DNA of 64,000 bases, taken from NCBI GenBank assembly GCA_028820845.1, contig JAPPII010000015.1, positions 97,587 through 161,586 of the forward strand. Reading direction: 5' to 3'. This document shows positions 26,824-35,383 of this stretch, in pieces. How positions within the stretch are numbered: the first letter of the stretch is position 1; each line of letters starts with the position of its first letter. Both the position numbers and the translations under genes were made by a program. The notes under the pieces are model-generated. The model was not told the origin of the DNA and searched no databases. It was given only the letters and a program-made list of their open reading frames with translations. The DNA is from Candidatus Poribacteria bacterium (lineage in GTDB: Bacteria > Poribacteria > WGA-4E > WGA-3G).

Positions 26824-26922
26824 GTTATTCTCCGATACTTACAGGGCATCTCTATCTGCCCTGTTTCAAAGCGAATTTCCTCGTATGCGGACGATACTAC
26901 GGTTCATCCACACCCAAAGACT

Positions 26923-27345
26923 TCATTCAATTGTAAGCCCCATACTGCGGGCGGTGCCTTCCACCATCCGCATCGCAGCCTCTAAGTCTGTGGTATTCAA
27001 ATCAGGCAACTTTGTCTGTGCGATCTCGCGAATCTGCTCCATTTTGACGGAAGCGACCTTATTTCGGTTCGGTTCCCCTGAACCTTTAGCGATCTTCGCT
27101 GCGGATTTCAACAAGACCGCGGCGGGTGGGGATTTCACGACGAACGCAAACGATCTATCGCTATAACACGTGATGATTGTCGTGACCACCATACCGGTTT
27201 GATGCTGCGTCTGGGCGTTAAAGGATTTGATAAACTCCTGCAGATTAATCATATAAGGTGCAAGACTCGGCCCAACGGGCGGTTGCGGTGTTGCCTGTCC
27301 GGATACCAATTGGAGCTTAACTTCACCTGCCACTTTTTTTGCCAT
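26923..27345 (-). CDS. rplK: Ribosomal protein uL11
   Basis: I start at ATG 27345 ([13 protein letters not shown], with AGGAAG upstream), which gives the normal length of 140 residues; the open frame runs 18 codons further but those do not resemble L11. [21 protein letters not shown] is the conserved N-terminal domain, although the usual GPALGQ is replaced by GPSLAP. The C-terminal rRNA-binding domain ([21 protein letters not shown]) is normal. It lies between nusG and rplA. Confidence 0.96.
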   Translation of the reverse strand: MAKKVAGEVKLQLVSGQATPQPPVGPSLAPYMINLQEFIKSFNAQTQHQTGMVVTTIITCYSDRSFAFVVKSPPAAVLLKSAAKIAKGSGEPNRNKVASVKMEQIREIAQTKLPDLNTTDLEAAMRMVEGTARSMGLTIE

Positions 27346-27408
27346 TGTTCTTCCTGTCCTGAATTTTGTGAATTCTACAGTGCGTTTAGAAAACAACACT
27401 ATTGCGTT

Positions 27409-27987
27409 TTAGTTTAATTGCTCAACTTCAAGCATTCCGAGATCAACAGATGTTGAGCGTCCGAAAAGCGAAATACTCAAACGCAAACGGTGGTGCACCA
27501 TATCAACTTCTTCAATCTCACCCGGAAATCCACTGAAGGGACCATTTATCACTTTCACCTTATCACCAACCTCATATTCGATGAGTGGTGTTGGCGGAAC
27601 TTCCTCTTCCTCCGTCGACATCTGTAACATCGCTTCAACATCTTCAGGACTTAGAGGCGATGGATGAGCAGGCGGACCCAAGAAATTCATAACACCAGGG
27701 GTCTCTTGTATGAGTGCCCAACTTCTCTGCCCAATCTGACTATCGACATGTGGACCCAGCTCATGGGTGGTATTAATGAGAACATACCCTGGATAAGAAG
27801 GACGGATACTGACTTTGCGCTGACTGTCTTTTACCTCCACCACTTCGGTTTCGGGGACGTTCACCTGCAAAATTTCATCCTGTAACTCTTCCCTTGCAAT
27901 CATATTATCAAGGCTGAGTTTAACCTTCTTTTCATGTCCGGTATATATCTGAACAACGTACCAGTATCCATCCATATTCTGATTCAC
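27409..27987 (-). CDS. nusG: Transcription elongation/antitermination factor NusG
   Basis: The 192 residues have the NGN domain (WYVVQIYTGHEKKVK at about 8-22; the block ending YPGYVLI) and a C-terminal KOW domain (YEVGDKVKVINGPFSGFPGEI). Between them an acidic, proline-containing linker (STEEEEVPPTP) is somewhat longer than usual. The start is GTG 27987 or ATG 27975; neither has a good ribosome site, so coupling to secE 37 bases upstream is possible. Confidence 0.95.
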   Translation of the reverse strand: MNQNMDGYWYVVQIYTGHEKKVKLSLDNMIAREELQDEILQVNVPETEVVEVKDSQRKVSIRPSYPGYVLINTTHELGPHVDSQIGQRSWALIQETPGVMNFLGPPAHPSPLSPEDVEAMLQMSTEEEEVPPTPLIEYEVGDKVKVINGPFSGFPGEIEEVDMVHHRLRLSISLFGRSTSVDLGMLEVEQLN

Positions 27988-28024
27988 GATTAAGTCAATT
28001 GTGCTATTAAAAAACCCAAAGCCA

Positions 28025-28462
28025 TTAGCGAATAAAGAGTGTTCTAAGAAAAGCCATACCGAAGCCTTCGAGTGAAGTGTTCAAAAGGTATCGACTCACA
28101 ACAACGGCGATTAAAGGAACACACGCTATTGCTGTCGCCACCAACTTCCGGTTTTGCTCGCTTCCGAAGAGCGAGTCATCGTCGGATGCCCTCGCTTCTC
28201 TGCTACTCCGAGGTTGGTTTTCCCAACTTTTAACAAAAAAGAAAACGAGGATCGGAAGGGCTATCAAAACAACCCAACTTAAGGGGCTACTCCATGCAGG
28301 GAAAGCAGAGTTACCGTCCACCAAACCGATAAATAATCCTAACAGCGCAGACGCAACAATGACTGTAATCGTACTACCCTGAACCTCTTTTATGTCGGGT
28401 TTGGTGACCTTCTGCCACTCCAGATTAATCCCCTGAATGTAATTTTTTAAACGAGTTATCAT
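28025..28462 (-). CDS. secE: Preprotein translocase subunit SecE with C-terminal extension
   Basis: The N-terminal 55 residues are SecE-like: an amphipathic helix with NLEWQKVTKPDIKEVQGST, then a transmembrane helix (ITVIVASALLGLFIGLVDG). Most single-span bacterial SecE proteins end about there. This one has 145 residues, with two more hydrophobic spans (about 65-81 and 107-126) separated by a charged loop. E. coli SecE also has three spans, but there the extra ones precede the conserved span; here they follow it. The position between tRNA-Trp and nusG fixes the identity. Confidence 0.88.
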   Translation of the reverse strand: MITRLKNYIQGINLEWQKVTKPDIKEVQGSTITVIVASALLGLFIGLVDGNSAFPAWSSPLSWVVLIALPILVFFFVKSWENQPRSSREARASDDDSLFGSEQNRKLVATAIACVPLIAVVVSRYLLNTSLEGFGMAFLRTLFIR

Positions 28463-28473
28463 AAGTTAAAAGG

Positions 28474-28547
28474 CAGGCCAGGAGGGATTCGAACCCCCAA
28501 CACTCGGTTTTGGAGACCGACGCTCTAGCCGTTGGAGCTACTGGCCT
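28474..28547 (-). tRNA. tRNA-Trp (CCA anticodon)
   Basis: A full cloverleaf on the minus strand has acceptor AGGCCAG/CTGGCCT, D-stem GCTC/GAGC, anticodon loop CTCCAAA with anticodon CCA, and T-arm GGGGGTTCGAATCCCTC. The 3' CCA is not encoded. It stands just upstream of secE. Confidence 0.95.
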
Positions 28548-28620
28548 GCAAGAGTTTCGTAGGACAACATACAAACCTAAGCGAGAAAATCTCACGCTTA
28601 AGGCAATGCCTACTTAAAAG

Positions 28621-28773
28621 TTATCGTGTTTCTTTGTGAACTGTATGCTTTCGACAAAAGCGACAGTACTTCTTCCGTTCGTACCGATTTTGATTCGTCC
28701 GACGGTTACGGGTCGTCACATAATTCCGCCGATTGCATGCATCACAGGCTAACTGTGCAATATCTCTTGGCAT
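28621..28773 (-). CDS. rpmG: Ribosomal protein bL33 (zinc-binding form)
   Basis: This 50-residue protein begins [20 protein letters not shown] and ends [17 protein letters not shown]. Two CxxC pairs (Cys10/13 and Cys37/40) form the zinc ribbon of the C+ type of L33. Position between tRNA-Thr and tRNA-Trp/secE matches the arrangement of many bacteria. Its reading frame is short but every residue fits the family. Confidence 0.95.
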   Translation of the reverse strand: MPRDIAQLACDACNRRNYVTTRNRRTNQNRYERKKYCRFCRKHTVHKETR

Positions 28774-28800
28774 AATAAACGCTCTACTTTAGTAGTTAAG

Positions 28801-28876
<76 letters not shown>

Positions 28877-28897
28877 ATAGATAAAAAACATCAACAA

Positions 28898-28969
28898 GCG
28901 GGAGACGGGATTTGAACCCGCGACACATGGCTTGGAAGGCCAATGCTCTACCAGCTGAGCTACTCCCGC
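28898..28969 (-). tRNA. tRNA-Gly (TCC anticodon)
   Basis: The cloverleaf has acceptor GCGGGAG/CTCCCGC, D-arm GCTCAGCTGGTAGAGC, anticodon loop CTTCCAA with anticodon TCC, and T-arm GCGGGTTCAAATCCCGT. CCA is not encoded. Confidence 0.95.
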
Positions 28970-29009
28970 AGAATCTCAATAATCTTACGACTTTAACTAA
29001 AATAACAGA

Positions 29010-29091
29010 TGGGGGCAGATGGATTCGAACCACCGTAGGCATTGCCAACAGATTTACAGTCTGCCCTTTTTGACCACTCAAGCATACCCCC
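29010..29091 (-). tRNA. tRNA-Tyr (GTA anticodon)
   Basis: This is a class II tRNA with a long variable arm. Acceptor GGGGGTA pairs with TGCCCCC, the anticodon loop CTGTAAA carries GTA, and the T-arm is GGTGGTTCGAATCCATC. CCA is not encoded. Confidence 0.93.
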
Positions 29092-29098
29092 AAATAAA

Positions 29099-29170
29099 AG
29101 CTGACGAGAGGAATCGAACCTCCAACCTAGTGATTACAAATCACTTGCTCTACCATTGAGCCACGTCAGC
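29099..29170 (-). tRNA. tRNA-Thr (TGT anticodon)
   Basis: Acceptor GCTGACG/CGTCAGC, D-arm GCTCAATGGTAGAGC, anticodon loop TTGTAAT with anticodon TGT, and T-arm GGAGGTTCGATTCCTCT form a complete cloverleaf. It is the first gene of the tRNA-rpmG-secE-nusG-ribosomal transcript. Confidence 0.95.
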
Positions 29171-29186
29171 AAACAGACATTTTATA

Positions 29187-29215
29187 ATTATACCCGCTCT
29201 ACTGTAGATTGTCAA
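29187..29215 (-). promoter_or_regulatory. Consensus sigma70 promoter of the tRNA-ribosomal operon
   Basis: On the minus strand TTGACA (29215-29210) and TATAAT (29192-29187) are 17 bases apart, a perfect match to consensus. The first tRNA starts 16 bases beyond the -10 box. Confidence 0.88.
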
Positions 29216-29276
29216 GTGATTTTTCTCTGGAACCGAGAAGCACTTTCAGCAGAAAATATCCTCCGATTCACCCAGA

Positions 29277-29624
29277 TTAGAGTCCTTCTTCGCGTTCCTC
29301 TTCTTCAGGCTGCTGCGATGCGTCAGAAACGATTTCTTCATTGAAGATATCGCTCTCATCATTTGCGTCTTGAGGATCCGTAAAAATTGAGACTGCACTG
29401 GAATCGGGCGCTTCCGCTTCACCCTGTTTATAATGAAGCTTCCCCTCAACTAATTCTTGTGTGGCAATAGCGACGGGTTTCTGTTTTTTATTTCCTGCAC
29501 TTGGACGGACGATCGGTAAACCATCCGCATTTATTTGCCGCGCACGTTTCGCAACAACATTTACCGCAAGATATTTATTTTCCACTGTTTTCACCAAATC
29601 CTCGTTGTAAACAACTTCATTCAT
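29277..29624 (-). CDS. rpoZ: RNA polymerase omega subunit
   Basis: This 115-residue protein has the omega signature NKYLAVNVVAKRARQIN near residue 16 and KPVAIATQELVEGKLHY near 49, where the family reads ALEEI..GKI. The C-terminal 45 residues are a strongly acidic, low-complexity tail ending EEEEREEGL, longer than in common omega proteins. It helps assemble and stabilise the beta' subunit. GGGGAGAGG precedes the ATG and a promoter lies about 50 bases upstream. Confidence 0.85.
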   Translation of the reverse strand: MNEVVYNEDLVKTVENKYLAVNVVAKRARQINADGLPIVRPSAGNKKQKPVAIATQELVEGKLHYKQGEAEAPDSSAVSIFTDPQDANDESDIFNEEIVSDASQQPEEEEREEGL

Positions 29625-29675
29625 TGATACCTCTCCCCATTATAGACGGATCCAGATTGTTAAGCGCAATTATTA

Positions 29676-29703
29676 ATTATACCCGATTTTCCAAAAAAGT
29701 CAA
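29676..29703 (-). promoter_or_regulatory. Sigma70 promoter of rpoZ
   Basis: On the minus strand TTGACT (29703-29698) and TATAAT (29681-29676) are 16 bases apart, about 50 bases upstream of the rpoZ start. It is back to back with the mqnC promoter. Confidence 0.75.
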
Positions 29704-29721
29704 GTTAAAATCGCAGAAAAG

Positions 29722-29750
29722 TTGACAATTTAATTTTAAAGTGGTAGAAT
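29722..29750 (+). promoter_or_regulatory. Sigma70 promoter of mqnC
   Basis: TTGACA (29722-29727) and TAGAAT (29745-29750) are 17 bases apart. Transcription would start about 45 bases before the mqnC ATG, whose ribosome site is AAAGGAAA. Confidence 0.75.
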
Positions 29751-29801
29751 TGAGATATAGAATTGTGCCGCTATTGTTACAAAATCAAAGGAAACTTCTA
29801 A

Positions 29802-30869
29802 ATGGATACAAACATCCAGCCCATTCTCGAAAAATCGCTTGCCAGAGAACGATTAGACTTTGACGATTGTCTGACGCTTTTCAAGAGCCACGATCTACTC
29901 GCCTTAGGACACGCCGCAGATGCCATTCGGCAACGGAAACACCCTGAAGGGTACATCACCTATATTATTGACAGGAATATCAACTACACCAATTGGTGTT
30001 ATGTTGATTGCGATTTCTGCGCGTTTTACCGACATCGCAAGGATCCGGATGCCTATGTCATGGCGCGGGACGAACTTGGAAAAAAAATTCAGGAAACGAT
30101 TGACCTCGGCGGTGAGATGATTCTCATGCAAGGCGGTTTACACCCAAAACTAAAACTCGACTGGTACGAAGACCTCCTTCGATGGATTAAAGCGAATTAC
30201 CGCATCCACATTCACGGGTTTTCACCGCCCGAGTTGGACTGGTTCGCCAAGATAAATCGTATGCCGCTTCGAGAAACACTTAGCCGTTTACGAGACGCAG
30301 GACTCGATTCGATCCCCGGCGGTGGCGCGGAGATTCTCACCGAACACGCTCGCAACGAGATTAGCCCCAAGAAATGTACCGCTGACGAATGGTTGGAAGT
30401 CATGCGGCAAGGGCATCTGGTCGGACTTAAGTCGAGTGCAACAATGATGTATGGACACGTAGAAAGCTACGCTGAACGGGTTGAGCATCTCGTACGTTTA
30501 CGTGACTTGCAAGATGAGACGGGTGGATTTACGGCTTTTATCTGCTGGTCCCTACAACCCGCTAACACACGTATGGAGCATATACCGCCAGCGGGAAGTT
30601 TTGAGTACCTTAAGACACTTGCCATCTCTCGATTATTTCTGGATAATTTCGACAATTTTCAGTCTTCGTGGGTTACGCAAGGTCCTAAAATTGGGCAACT
30701 TTCCCTGAAATTCGGCGCAAATGACATGGGCGGCACAATGATAGAGGAAAACGTGGTCAGCCAAGCCGGAACCGTCTATTGCATGCCGATTGAGGAGATT
30801 GAAAGGACGATTGCTGAGTTAGGGTATATTCCCAAACGTCGTAACTTTTTCTACAAACTTCTCAATTAA
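29802..30869 (+). CDS. mqnC: Cyclic dehypoxanthinyl futalosine synthase (radical SAM)
   Basis: The 355-residue protein has a radical-SAM cluster motif Cys66-x3-Cys70-x2-Cys73 inside NINYTNWCYVDCDFCAF, the form specific to the MqnC/MqnE/CofG-CofH group. MILMQGGLHPKLKLDWYEDL, HIHGFSPPEL and SIPGGGAEIL match MqnC best. It cyclises dehypoxanthine futalosine in the futalosine route to menaquinone. This implies menaquinone-based respiration by the futalosine rather than the classical Men pathway. No other mqn gene is in the window. Confidence 0.9.
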   Translation: MDTNIQPILEKSLARERLDFDDCLTLFKSHDLLALGHAADAIRQRKHPEGYITYIIDRNINYTNWCYVDCDFCAFYRHRKDPDAYVMARDELGKKIQETIDLGGEMILMQGGLHPKLKLDWYEDLLRWIKANYRIHIHGFSPPELDWFAKINRMPLRETLSRLRDAGLDSIPGGGAEILTEHARNEISPKKCTADEWLEVMRQGHLVGLKSSATMMYGHVESYAERVEHLVRLRDLQDETGGFTAFICWSLQPANTRMEHIPPAGSFEYLKTLAISRLFLDNFDNFQSSWVTQGPKIGQLSLKFGANDMGGTMIEENVVSQAGTVYCMPIEEIERTIAELGYIPKRRNFFYKLLN

Positions 30870-30938
30870 TAATTAATCGCTGCACACCGCTCAGCTCGGT
30901 GAATCGCTCGTTTGACGCTTGGTCGCATGGAGTTTGAG

Positions 30939-32384
30939 ATGTCTGACACCCGCCCTAATATCCTTCTGATTACCACTGACCAGCAACGCGGCGATTGCCT
31001 GGGACTGGATCCTGACGGTCCTGATTGCCTGCAAACCCCAAACCTCGACTGGATCGGTCGCACCGGCACGCACTTTCGCCGTGGATACGCTGAATGCCCA
31101 AGCTGCATTCCCGCCCGGCGTAGTCTTATGACTGGAACCGCACCCGCGGCGAACGGGGCAGTCGGATTTAGAGGCGCCCAGTGGAATCCACCTCATACCT
31201 TAGCAGGCGAGTTGTCCGCAGCAGGTTATCAAACCGAGATGATCGGCAAACTGCATTTGACCCCGCCTCGGAAGCGATACGGCTTTGATCACCTCCAGCT
31301 GGCTGATGCCACCCGCGGGAACCACAACGACTACGTCGATTGGCTGCGACAATACCACGGCCGCAACGATGTTGATCCAGGTATGGCACACGGTGTCTCT
31401 GCGAACGGATGGGTTGGCCGTCCGCACCATCTCTCCGAAGAACAGATGCACACGTTTTGGTGTATTGATCGCGCACTCAATTTCTTGCAAAAACGCGATC
31501 CGACAGCCCCTTTTTTTCTCAACATCTCTTTTATAGACCCGCATCCACCACTGACACCACCAGCGCATTATTACCAACGCTACATCCAGCGGGATCTCCC
31601 ACCACCCGTGGTTGGCGATTGGGCACCCGAATTTAAGGACCCTCAGAAGGGATTGGATCCAAATGCATGGGAAATCCGTCTCGATGACTACGACATGCGC
31701 TGCGCCCGAGCTGCCTATTACGGGATGATTAACTTCATCGACGATCAGATCGGTCGTCTGATTCAGTATACAGGCGGAATGAAAGACTGTCTGGTCATTT
31801 TCACCTCCGACCACGGCGAGATGCTTGGTGATCATAATTTGTACCGTAAAACCTGGTCCTATGAAGCCTCCGCTCGAGTTCCATTTTTAATGCGGGCACC
31901 GGCGAAATGGGGTTCCCCAAAAGAATCTGTTTGTCAAAGTCCCGTCGGCCTACAAGACATTATGCCCACTATTCTGGACGCAGCTGGTGTTGAGACGCCA
32001 AGCACCTGCACGGGTAGGAGCCTACTACCCATCATGCAAGGTGACACTGATCGGGTGCGAGACTGTCTGCACGGCGAGCATTCAGGGTGTTACGATTACA
32101 ATCACGGCAGCCACTATGTGACAGACGGACACCATAAGTACATCTGGTACTCCCAAACCGGTCGAGAACACCTCTTTAATCTGAAGGACGATCCGCATGA
32201 AACACGCGATCTGGCAAGCCAGAGCGGGGCTGAACCCCATTTAATCCCGTGGCGAAATCGCCTAATTGAGTTTCTTCGCCACCGTCCCGAACGCTTCACC
32301 GATGGCACAAGCCTCATCACAGGGCAAACACACGATGCTTTGCTGCCAGACTATCACCCCGATGCCACCTACCCTTATTTATAG
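30939..32384 (+). CDS. Sulfatase (arylsulfatase A-like, formylglycine-dependent)
   Basis: I start at ATG 30939, with GGAG 7 bases upstream, which gives 481 residues. The alkaline-phosphatase fold begins RPNILLITTDQQRGDCLG with metal-binding Asp residues. The modification motif C-x-P-x-R is complete at Cys56 (SCIPARRSLMTG), so the enzyme needs formylglycine activation. FTSDHGEMLGDH supplies the other metal ligands. No signal peptide is seen, so it may be cytoplasmic or the start may be misjudged. It probably cleaves sulfate esters of carbohydrates; the exact substrate is unknown. Two mobile elements follow it. Confidence 0.9.
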   Translation: MSDTRPNILLITTDQQRGDCLGLDPDGPDCLQTPNLDWIGRTGTHFRRGYAECPSCIPARRSLMTGTAPAANGAVGFRGAQWNPPHTLAGELSAAGYQTEMIGKLHLTPPRKRYGFDHLQLADATRGNHNDYVDWLRQYHGRNDVDPGMAHGVSANGWVGRPHHLSEEQMHTFWCIDRALNFLQKRDPTAPFFLNISFIDPHPPLTPPAHYYQRYIQRDLPPPVVGDWAPEFKDPQKGLDPNAWEIRLDDYDMRCARAAYYGMINFIDDQIGRLIQYTGGMKDCLVIFTSDHGEMLGDHNLYRKTWSYEASARVPFLMRAPAKWGSPKESVCQSPVGLQDIMPTILDAAGVETPSTCTGRSLLPIMQGDTDRVRDCLHGEHSGCYDYNHGSHYVTDGHHKYIWYSQTGREHLFNLKDDPHETRDLASQSGAEPHLIPWRNRLIEFLRHRPERFTDGTSLITGQTHDALLPDYHPDATYPYL

Positions 32385-32390
32385 CGTCGG

Positions 32391-32503
32391 TAGGACTTAC
32401 GCACTTCATTGGTAGGTGCGGTTTCTAACCGCACCGATCCTATGAAAGTAAGTGTCTTTGCTGTCTGAAGATAGATGTTTCAACGCAATTTTGCGTAAGT
32501 CCT
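32391..32503. repeat. Dispersed element, terminal type 1, hairpin B
   Basis: This 113-base element begins TAGGACTTACGCA and ends TTGCGTAAGTCCT. It holds the perfect hairpin GGTGCGGTT-tct-AACCGCACC at 32415-32435. It starts 6 bases after the sulfatase stop. The stretch 32385-32745 has no gene, only this and the next element. Confidence 0.88.
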
Positions 32504-32608
32504 GGTCGTTTTGTTAAGGTAGAAACGATCAGTAGGAAATCTTGCCAGCAGACGCGAAAAAGGGCGAGGCACGTGGACCCCGCCCAATCACATCGTATCT
32601 AACAGCGG

Positions 32609-32731
32609 TAGGACTTACGCAGGATGTTCTTTTGTAGCACAAACTTTCCAGTTTGTGTCCGCAAACAGTCTGTATTTCTTCGAGGATCCCTATCTCACAG
32701 AGCATGCTACGGCTAAAATTGCGTAAGTCCT
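32609..32731. repeat. Dispersed element, terminal type 1, hairpin A variant
   Basis: This 123-base element begins TAGGACTTACGCA and ends TTGCGTAAGTCCT. Its hairpin GCACAAACT-ttcc-AGTTTGTG (32637-32656) differs from the usual AACCT/AGGTT stem by paired changes. It lies 14 bases after the PpiD-like gene's stop on the opposite side of the sulfatase. Confidence 0.85.
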
Positions 32732-32745
32732 GAGCAGATTAAAAA

Positions 32746-34704
32746 TTAACGGTAATCTGGATGAATCCAGAGTTCACTACTCTTTTTGCGTGCAGCGAAC
32801 CAGTTCAAATATGTCTCCCGTTTTTTCGCTTGGATGATTGTCTGAAGGTGTCGCGTCTTTTCAGCCGGATCCATTTGGAACGCTTCGACATCCGGTTCCT
32901 GTCGCTCAACAAGCTGAACGATGTACACGGAAGAGTTACCTTTGAAGGGACCCCCAATTTCATCCATCTTCATCTGAAATGCGGCAAACATCACTTCATC
33001 AGAATTCCCCATACCCGAAATATAGTTGCTACTGGCACTCAGTGAGAATAGGTTGCTTTCTTGTACTGAGAGCCGATCAACTGTCAAACCTTCAGGGGCG
33101 TTATACTTTTTAAGCAACGCCTCAAGGGATTCGGCGTTGTCGCGCTGATTAAATAGGCTTTGTGCGTCCGTCAAAGCACTCGCTTTCGCTTTTTCCGCTT
33201 TTAGTGCCTCAACCACTTCTATTTTTACCTCAGCAAACGGCGGGATAGCAGCAGGCTTCTTCTCCAAAACGGTTGCGACAAAATAGGCTTCCACTTCACC
33301 CGTCCGTTTCTTTGCCTCAAGTACCTTTATGACATTCACTTCTATATCAAAAATTTCTTGGATTAATTCCTCATAGCCCCATCTCGCGCCAATTCGAGGA
33401 ATCGTCGTCGCATCACGACTGAAGAGTCCGGTTTCTAAAACAGCAAGTGGGAGTTCTTTAAAGTTCTCATGTGCGAGTGCAGCGTCATAGTCCTGAATTT
33501 CGACTTCATACAACAAATCATTAGCGACCTGTCTCGCCTCATCAACCCCACTAACCTGAACCAACTTCTGTTGGATTTCATATTGGACCTGCGCAAAAGG
33601 TTGGGCCTCTGGTGCCTTCTTCTCCTCCAATTTGATGATATGATACCCGAATTGCGTCTCAACCAGACCACTGACTTCTCCGACCTCCAGTGTGTCAAAC
33701 GCAGTCTCTTCAAAGGGTTTTACCATGTCGCCACGGGCAAAATAGTCGCCAGCAGGGAGATTTGGATTCGACCCTCTTAATGCGCCACCTTGTACTGCGG
33801 AGGGACCCTCCGAATGTGTTTTTGCAAGTTCAGCAAAATCGGCACCTGCTGCGAGTTCGGCATTAATGGTTTTCAGTAATTCCGCTGCAGCGACTTTGAC
33901 CTCTGCTTTCTGTTCGTCAGTTGCACCGTCAGGAAACTTCTTTAAGATATGGCGTGCTTTGACCGCTTCTGGTGTCGTAAACGCAGACTTATTTGCCTCG
34001 TAATAATCTTTTACCTCTGCATCTGTAACAAAAAGGATGGGTTCCACTCTGATAAACTTGACGTTCACCTGTTCTTGGGACTTATAGTCATCCTTATTCT
34101 CCTCATAATAGGCCTCTGCTGCCGCGTCATCCACCTCAACCATTGCGGTGTAATCACTATGCTTAAATTCGATAAATTTAACTTTCGCCTTATCGGATTC
34201 AAGTCGATATGCCTGTTCTGCTTCAGTATCGGTTATTAATTCTAAGGTTTGAATACTGTCTCGAAGGGCGGTGGAACTGAGCTGCAGCCGAATATTTTCT
34301 GTATAGAGGTCTGCTGCACCGAATTGTTCATAAAGATTATACTGCTGGACCCGGTCCGCGTCGCTGCGGATGTAACGTCTTATGTCCGCGTCAGCAATAT
34401 TGACACTTCCAAGAATCGTCTGCTGCACCCAACGATCGATGACCGCCTGTTGTGTCTGTTCCCGGTCAGGTGTACCGACACTCCGACTTTGTTGCCTTTG
34501 CGACTCCATAGCATTCGCAACAGCGTTTTCAAATTCACCCCGTTTGACTTCGGCACCATCAATCCTCAGAACGACTTCTCCCTCCGGTCCCTCGCCGCCA
34601 CCGCGCGTGTTGCTATAGAGGAACACTGTTCCTATCAAAAACACGATAGCAATGACCCACATAAAGAGCTGTGCAATAAATTTCTCGCGTAAAAAGATAA
34701 TCAT
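32746..34704 (-). CDS. PpiD/SurA-like periplasmic peptidyl-prolyl isomerase chaperone
   Basis: This 652-residue protein has one N-terminal membrane anchor (about 10-30, FIAQLFMWVIAIVFLIGTVF), a SurA/PpiD N-terminal chaperone region (about 44-200), a parvulin domain (about 247-360: VKARHILKKFP, GADFAELAKTHSEGP, GGALRGSNPNLP, FGYHIIKLEEKK) and a second parvulin-like C-terminal region. The architecture is that of PpiD, which helps newly secreted proteins fold at the inner membrane. GAGGAG lies unusually far (about 16 bases) from the ATG at 34704. It is transcribed alone. Confidence 0.87.
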   Translation of the reverse strand: MIIFLREKFIAQLFMWVIAIVFLIGTVFLYSNTRGGGEGPEGEVVLRIDGAEVKRGEFENAVANAMESQRQQSRSVGTPDREQTQQAVIDRWVQQTILGSVNIADADIRRYIRSDADRVQQYNLYEQFGAADLYTENIRLQLSSTALRDSIQTLELITDTEAEQAYRLESDKAKVKFIEFKHSDYTAMVEVDDAAAEAYYEENKDDYKSQEQVNVKFIRVEPILFVTDAEVKDYYEANKSAFTTPEAVKARHILKKFPDGATDEQKAEVKVAAAELLKTINAELAAGADFAELAKTHSEGPSAVQGGALRGSNPNLPAGDYFARGDMVKPFEETAFDTLEVGEVSGLVETQFGYHIIKLEEKKAPEAQPFAQVQYEIQQKLVQVSGVDEARQVANDLLYEVEIQDYDAALAHENFKELPLAVLETGLFSRDATTIPRIGARWGYEELIQEIFDIEVNVIKVLEAKKRTGEVEAYFVATVLEKKPAAIPPFAEVKIEVVEALKAEKAKASALTDAQSLFNQRDNAESLEALLKKYNAPEGLTVDRLSVQESNLFSLSASSNYISGMGNSDEVMFAAFQMKMDEIGGPFKGNSSVYIVQLVERQEPDVEAFQMDPAEKTRHLQTIIQAKKRETYLNWFAARKKSSELWIHPDYR

Positions 34705-34928
34705 GTCTTATTAAAGTATTCTCCTCTTTAGTTTTTCTCTAACGGAATGTCATGCCTAAAGCATATTGATAATAGTAACGTGAGTTTGATAAAGATTGCC
34801 ACTTGTAGCGCAAACTAAAAGTTAGTGCTACACACTGATGGCTTTGGGACGTGAAAATAGCACTTTCAAGACATCCGAAATGTTTAATCAAACCGACGTT
34901 AATATTATACATACAAACAAAATGAATG

Positions 34929-35290
34929 TCAAATCGTATTAGCGGCTATTTCAAAATCCTGACTTTTCAGGTATGGCGCGAGCAGCTTTTGGAGGTGGAG
35001 GCGGGCATTGCGGAGAGGCGTTTTCACCGGACCTTCGCTGCGTCCAGTGCGTGTGGCAATGTCTCTAATAGGGACTTCTTCAATGTAGTATAATAAGGAA
35101 CACACGTTTACGGGAGGGTGTGAGTGTTTCAATCGCTTCTCGCAGGTGTTGCCGGAGTTCCTGCTGTTGAAGCAATTCACACGGATCGGGGTGGAACATT
35201 GCGATGCAGCGTTGGTCAATGGTCTGGAGGGAATCAATGTGAAACAACGCTTTCTGTTTGCGATGGTAATCTATACAAACATTTTTAGCA
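34929..35290 (-). pseudogene. ECF-type sigma factor remnant, frameshifted and truncated
   Basis: Reading from 35290 on the minus strand, one frame gives IDYHRKQKALFHIDSLQT and then LREAIETLTPSRKRVFL, typical of the end of region 2 and the start of region 4. The other frame continues LYYIEEVPIRDIATRTGRSE and GPVKTPLRNARLHLQKLLAP, the region 4 helix-turn-helix. Removing one base near 35093 joins them. The first part of the gene is missing, and a dispersed element begins at 35293, where the similarity stops. The intact copy, if any, lies outside the window. Confidence 0.75.
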
Positions 35291-35292
35291 AT

Positions 35293-35383
35293 TAGGACTT
35301 ACGCAATTCCCTGGTAAGTGCGGTTTCCTAACCGCACCGAATCACGCAATAAATAGCGAAATTCAATCATTTTGCGTGCGGAT
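35293..35383. repeat. Dispersed element, terminal type 1, hairpin B, overlapping a gene end
   Basis: The element begins TAGGACTTACGCAA and carries the hairpin (A)GTGCGGTT-tcct-AACCGCACC at about 35317-35338. Its right half (ATAAATAGCG ... ATTTTGCGT) matches the copy at 46963-47053 but the terminal repeat is degenerate. The last 17 bases overlap the 3' end of the convergently placed membrane-protein gene and include its stop codon. Confidence 0.75.

Noticed and set aside
32391..32731. Two type 1 elements as the ends of one larger transposon
   Set aside because: The 105 bases between them contain no gene, and each has its own pair of terminal repeats.
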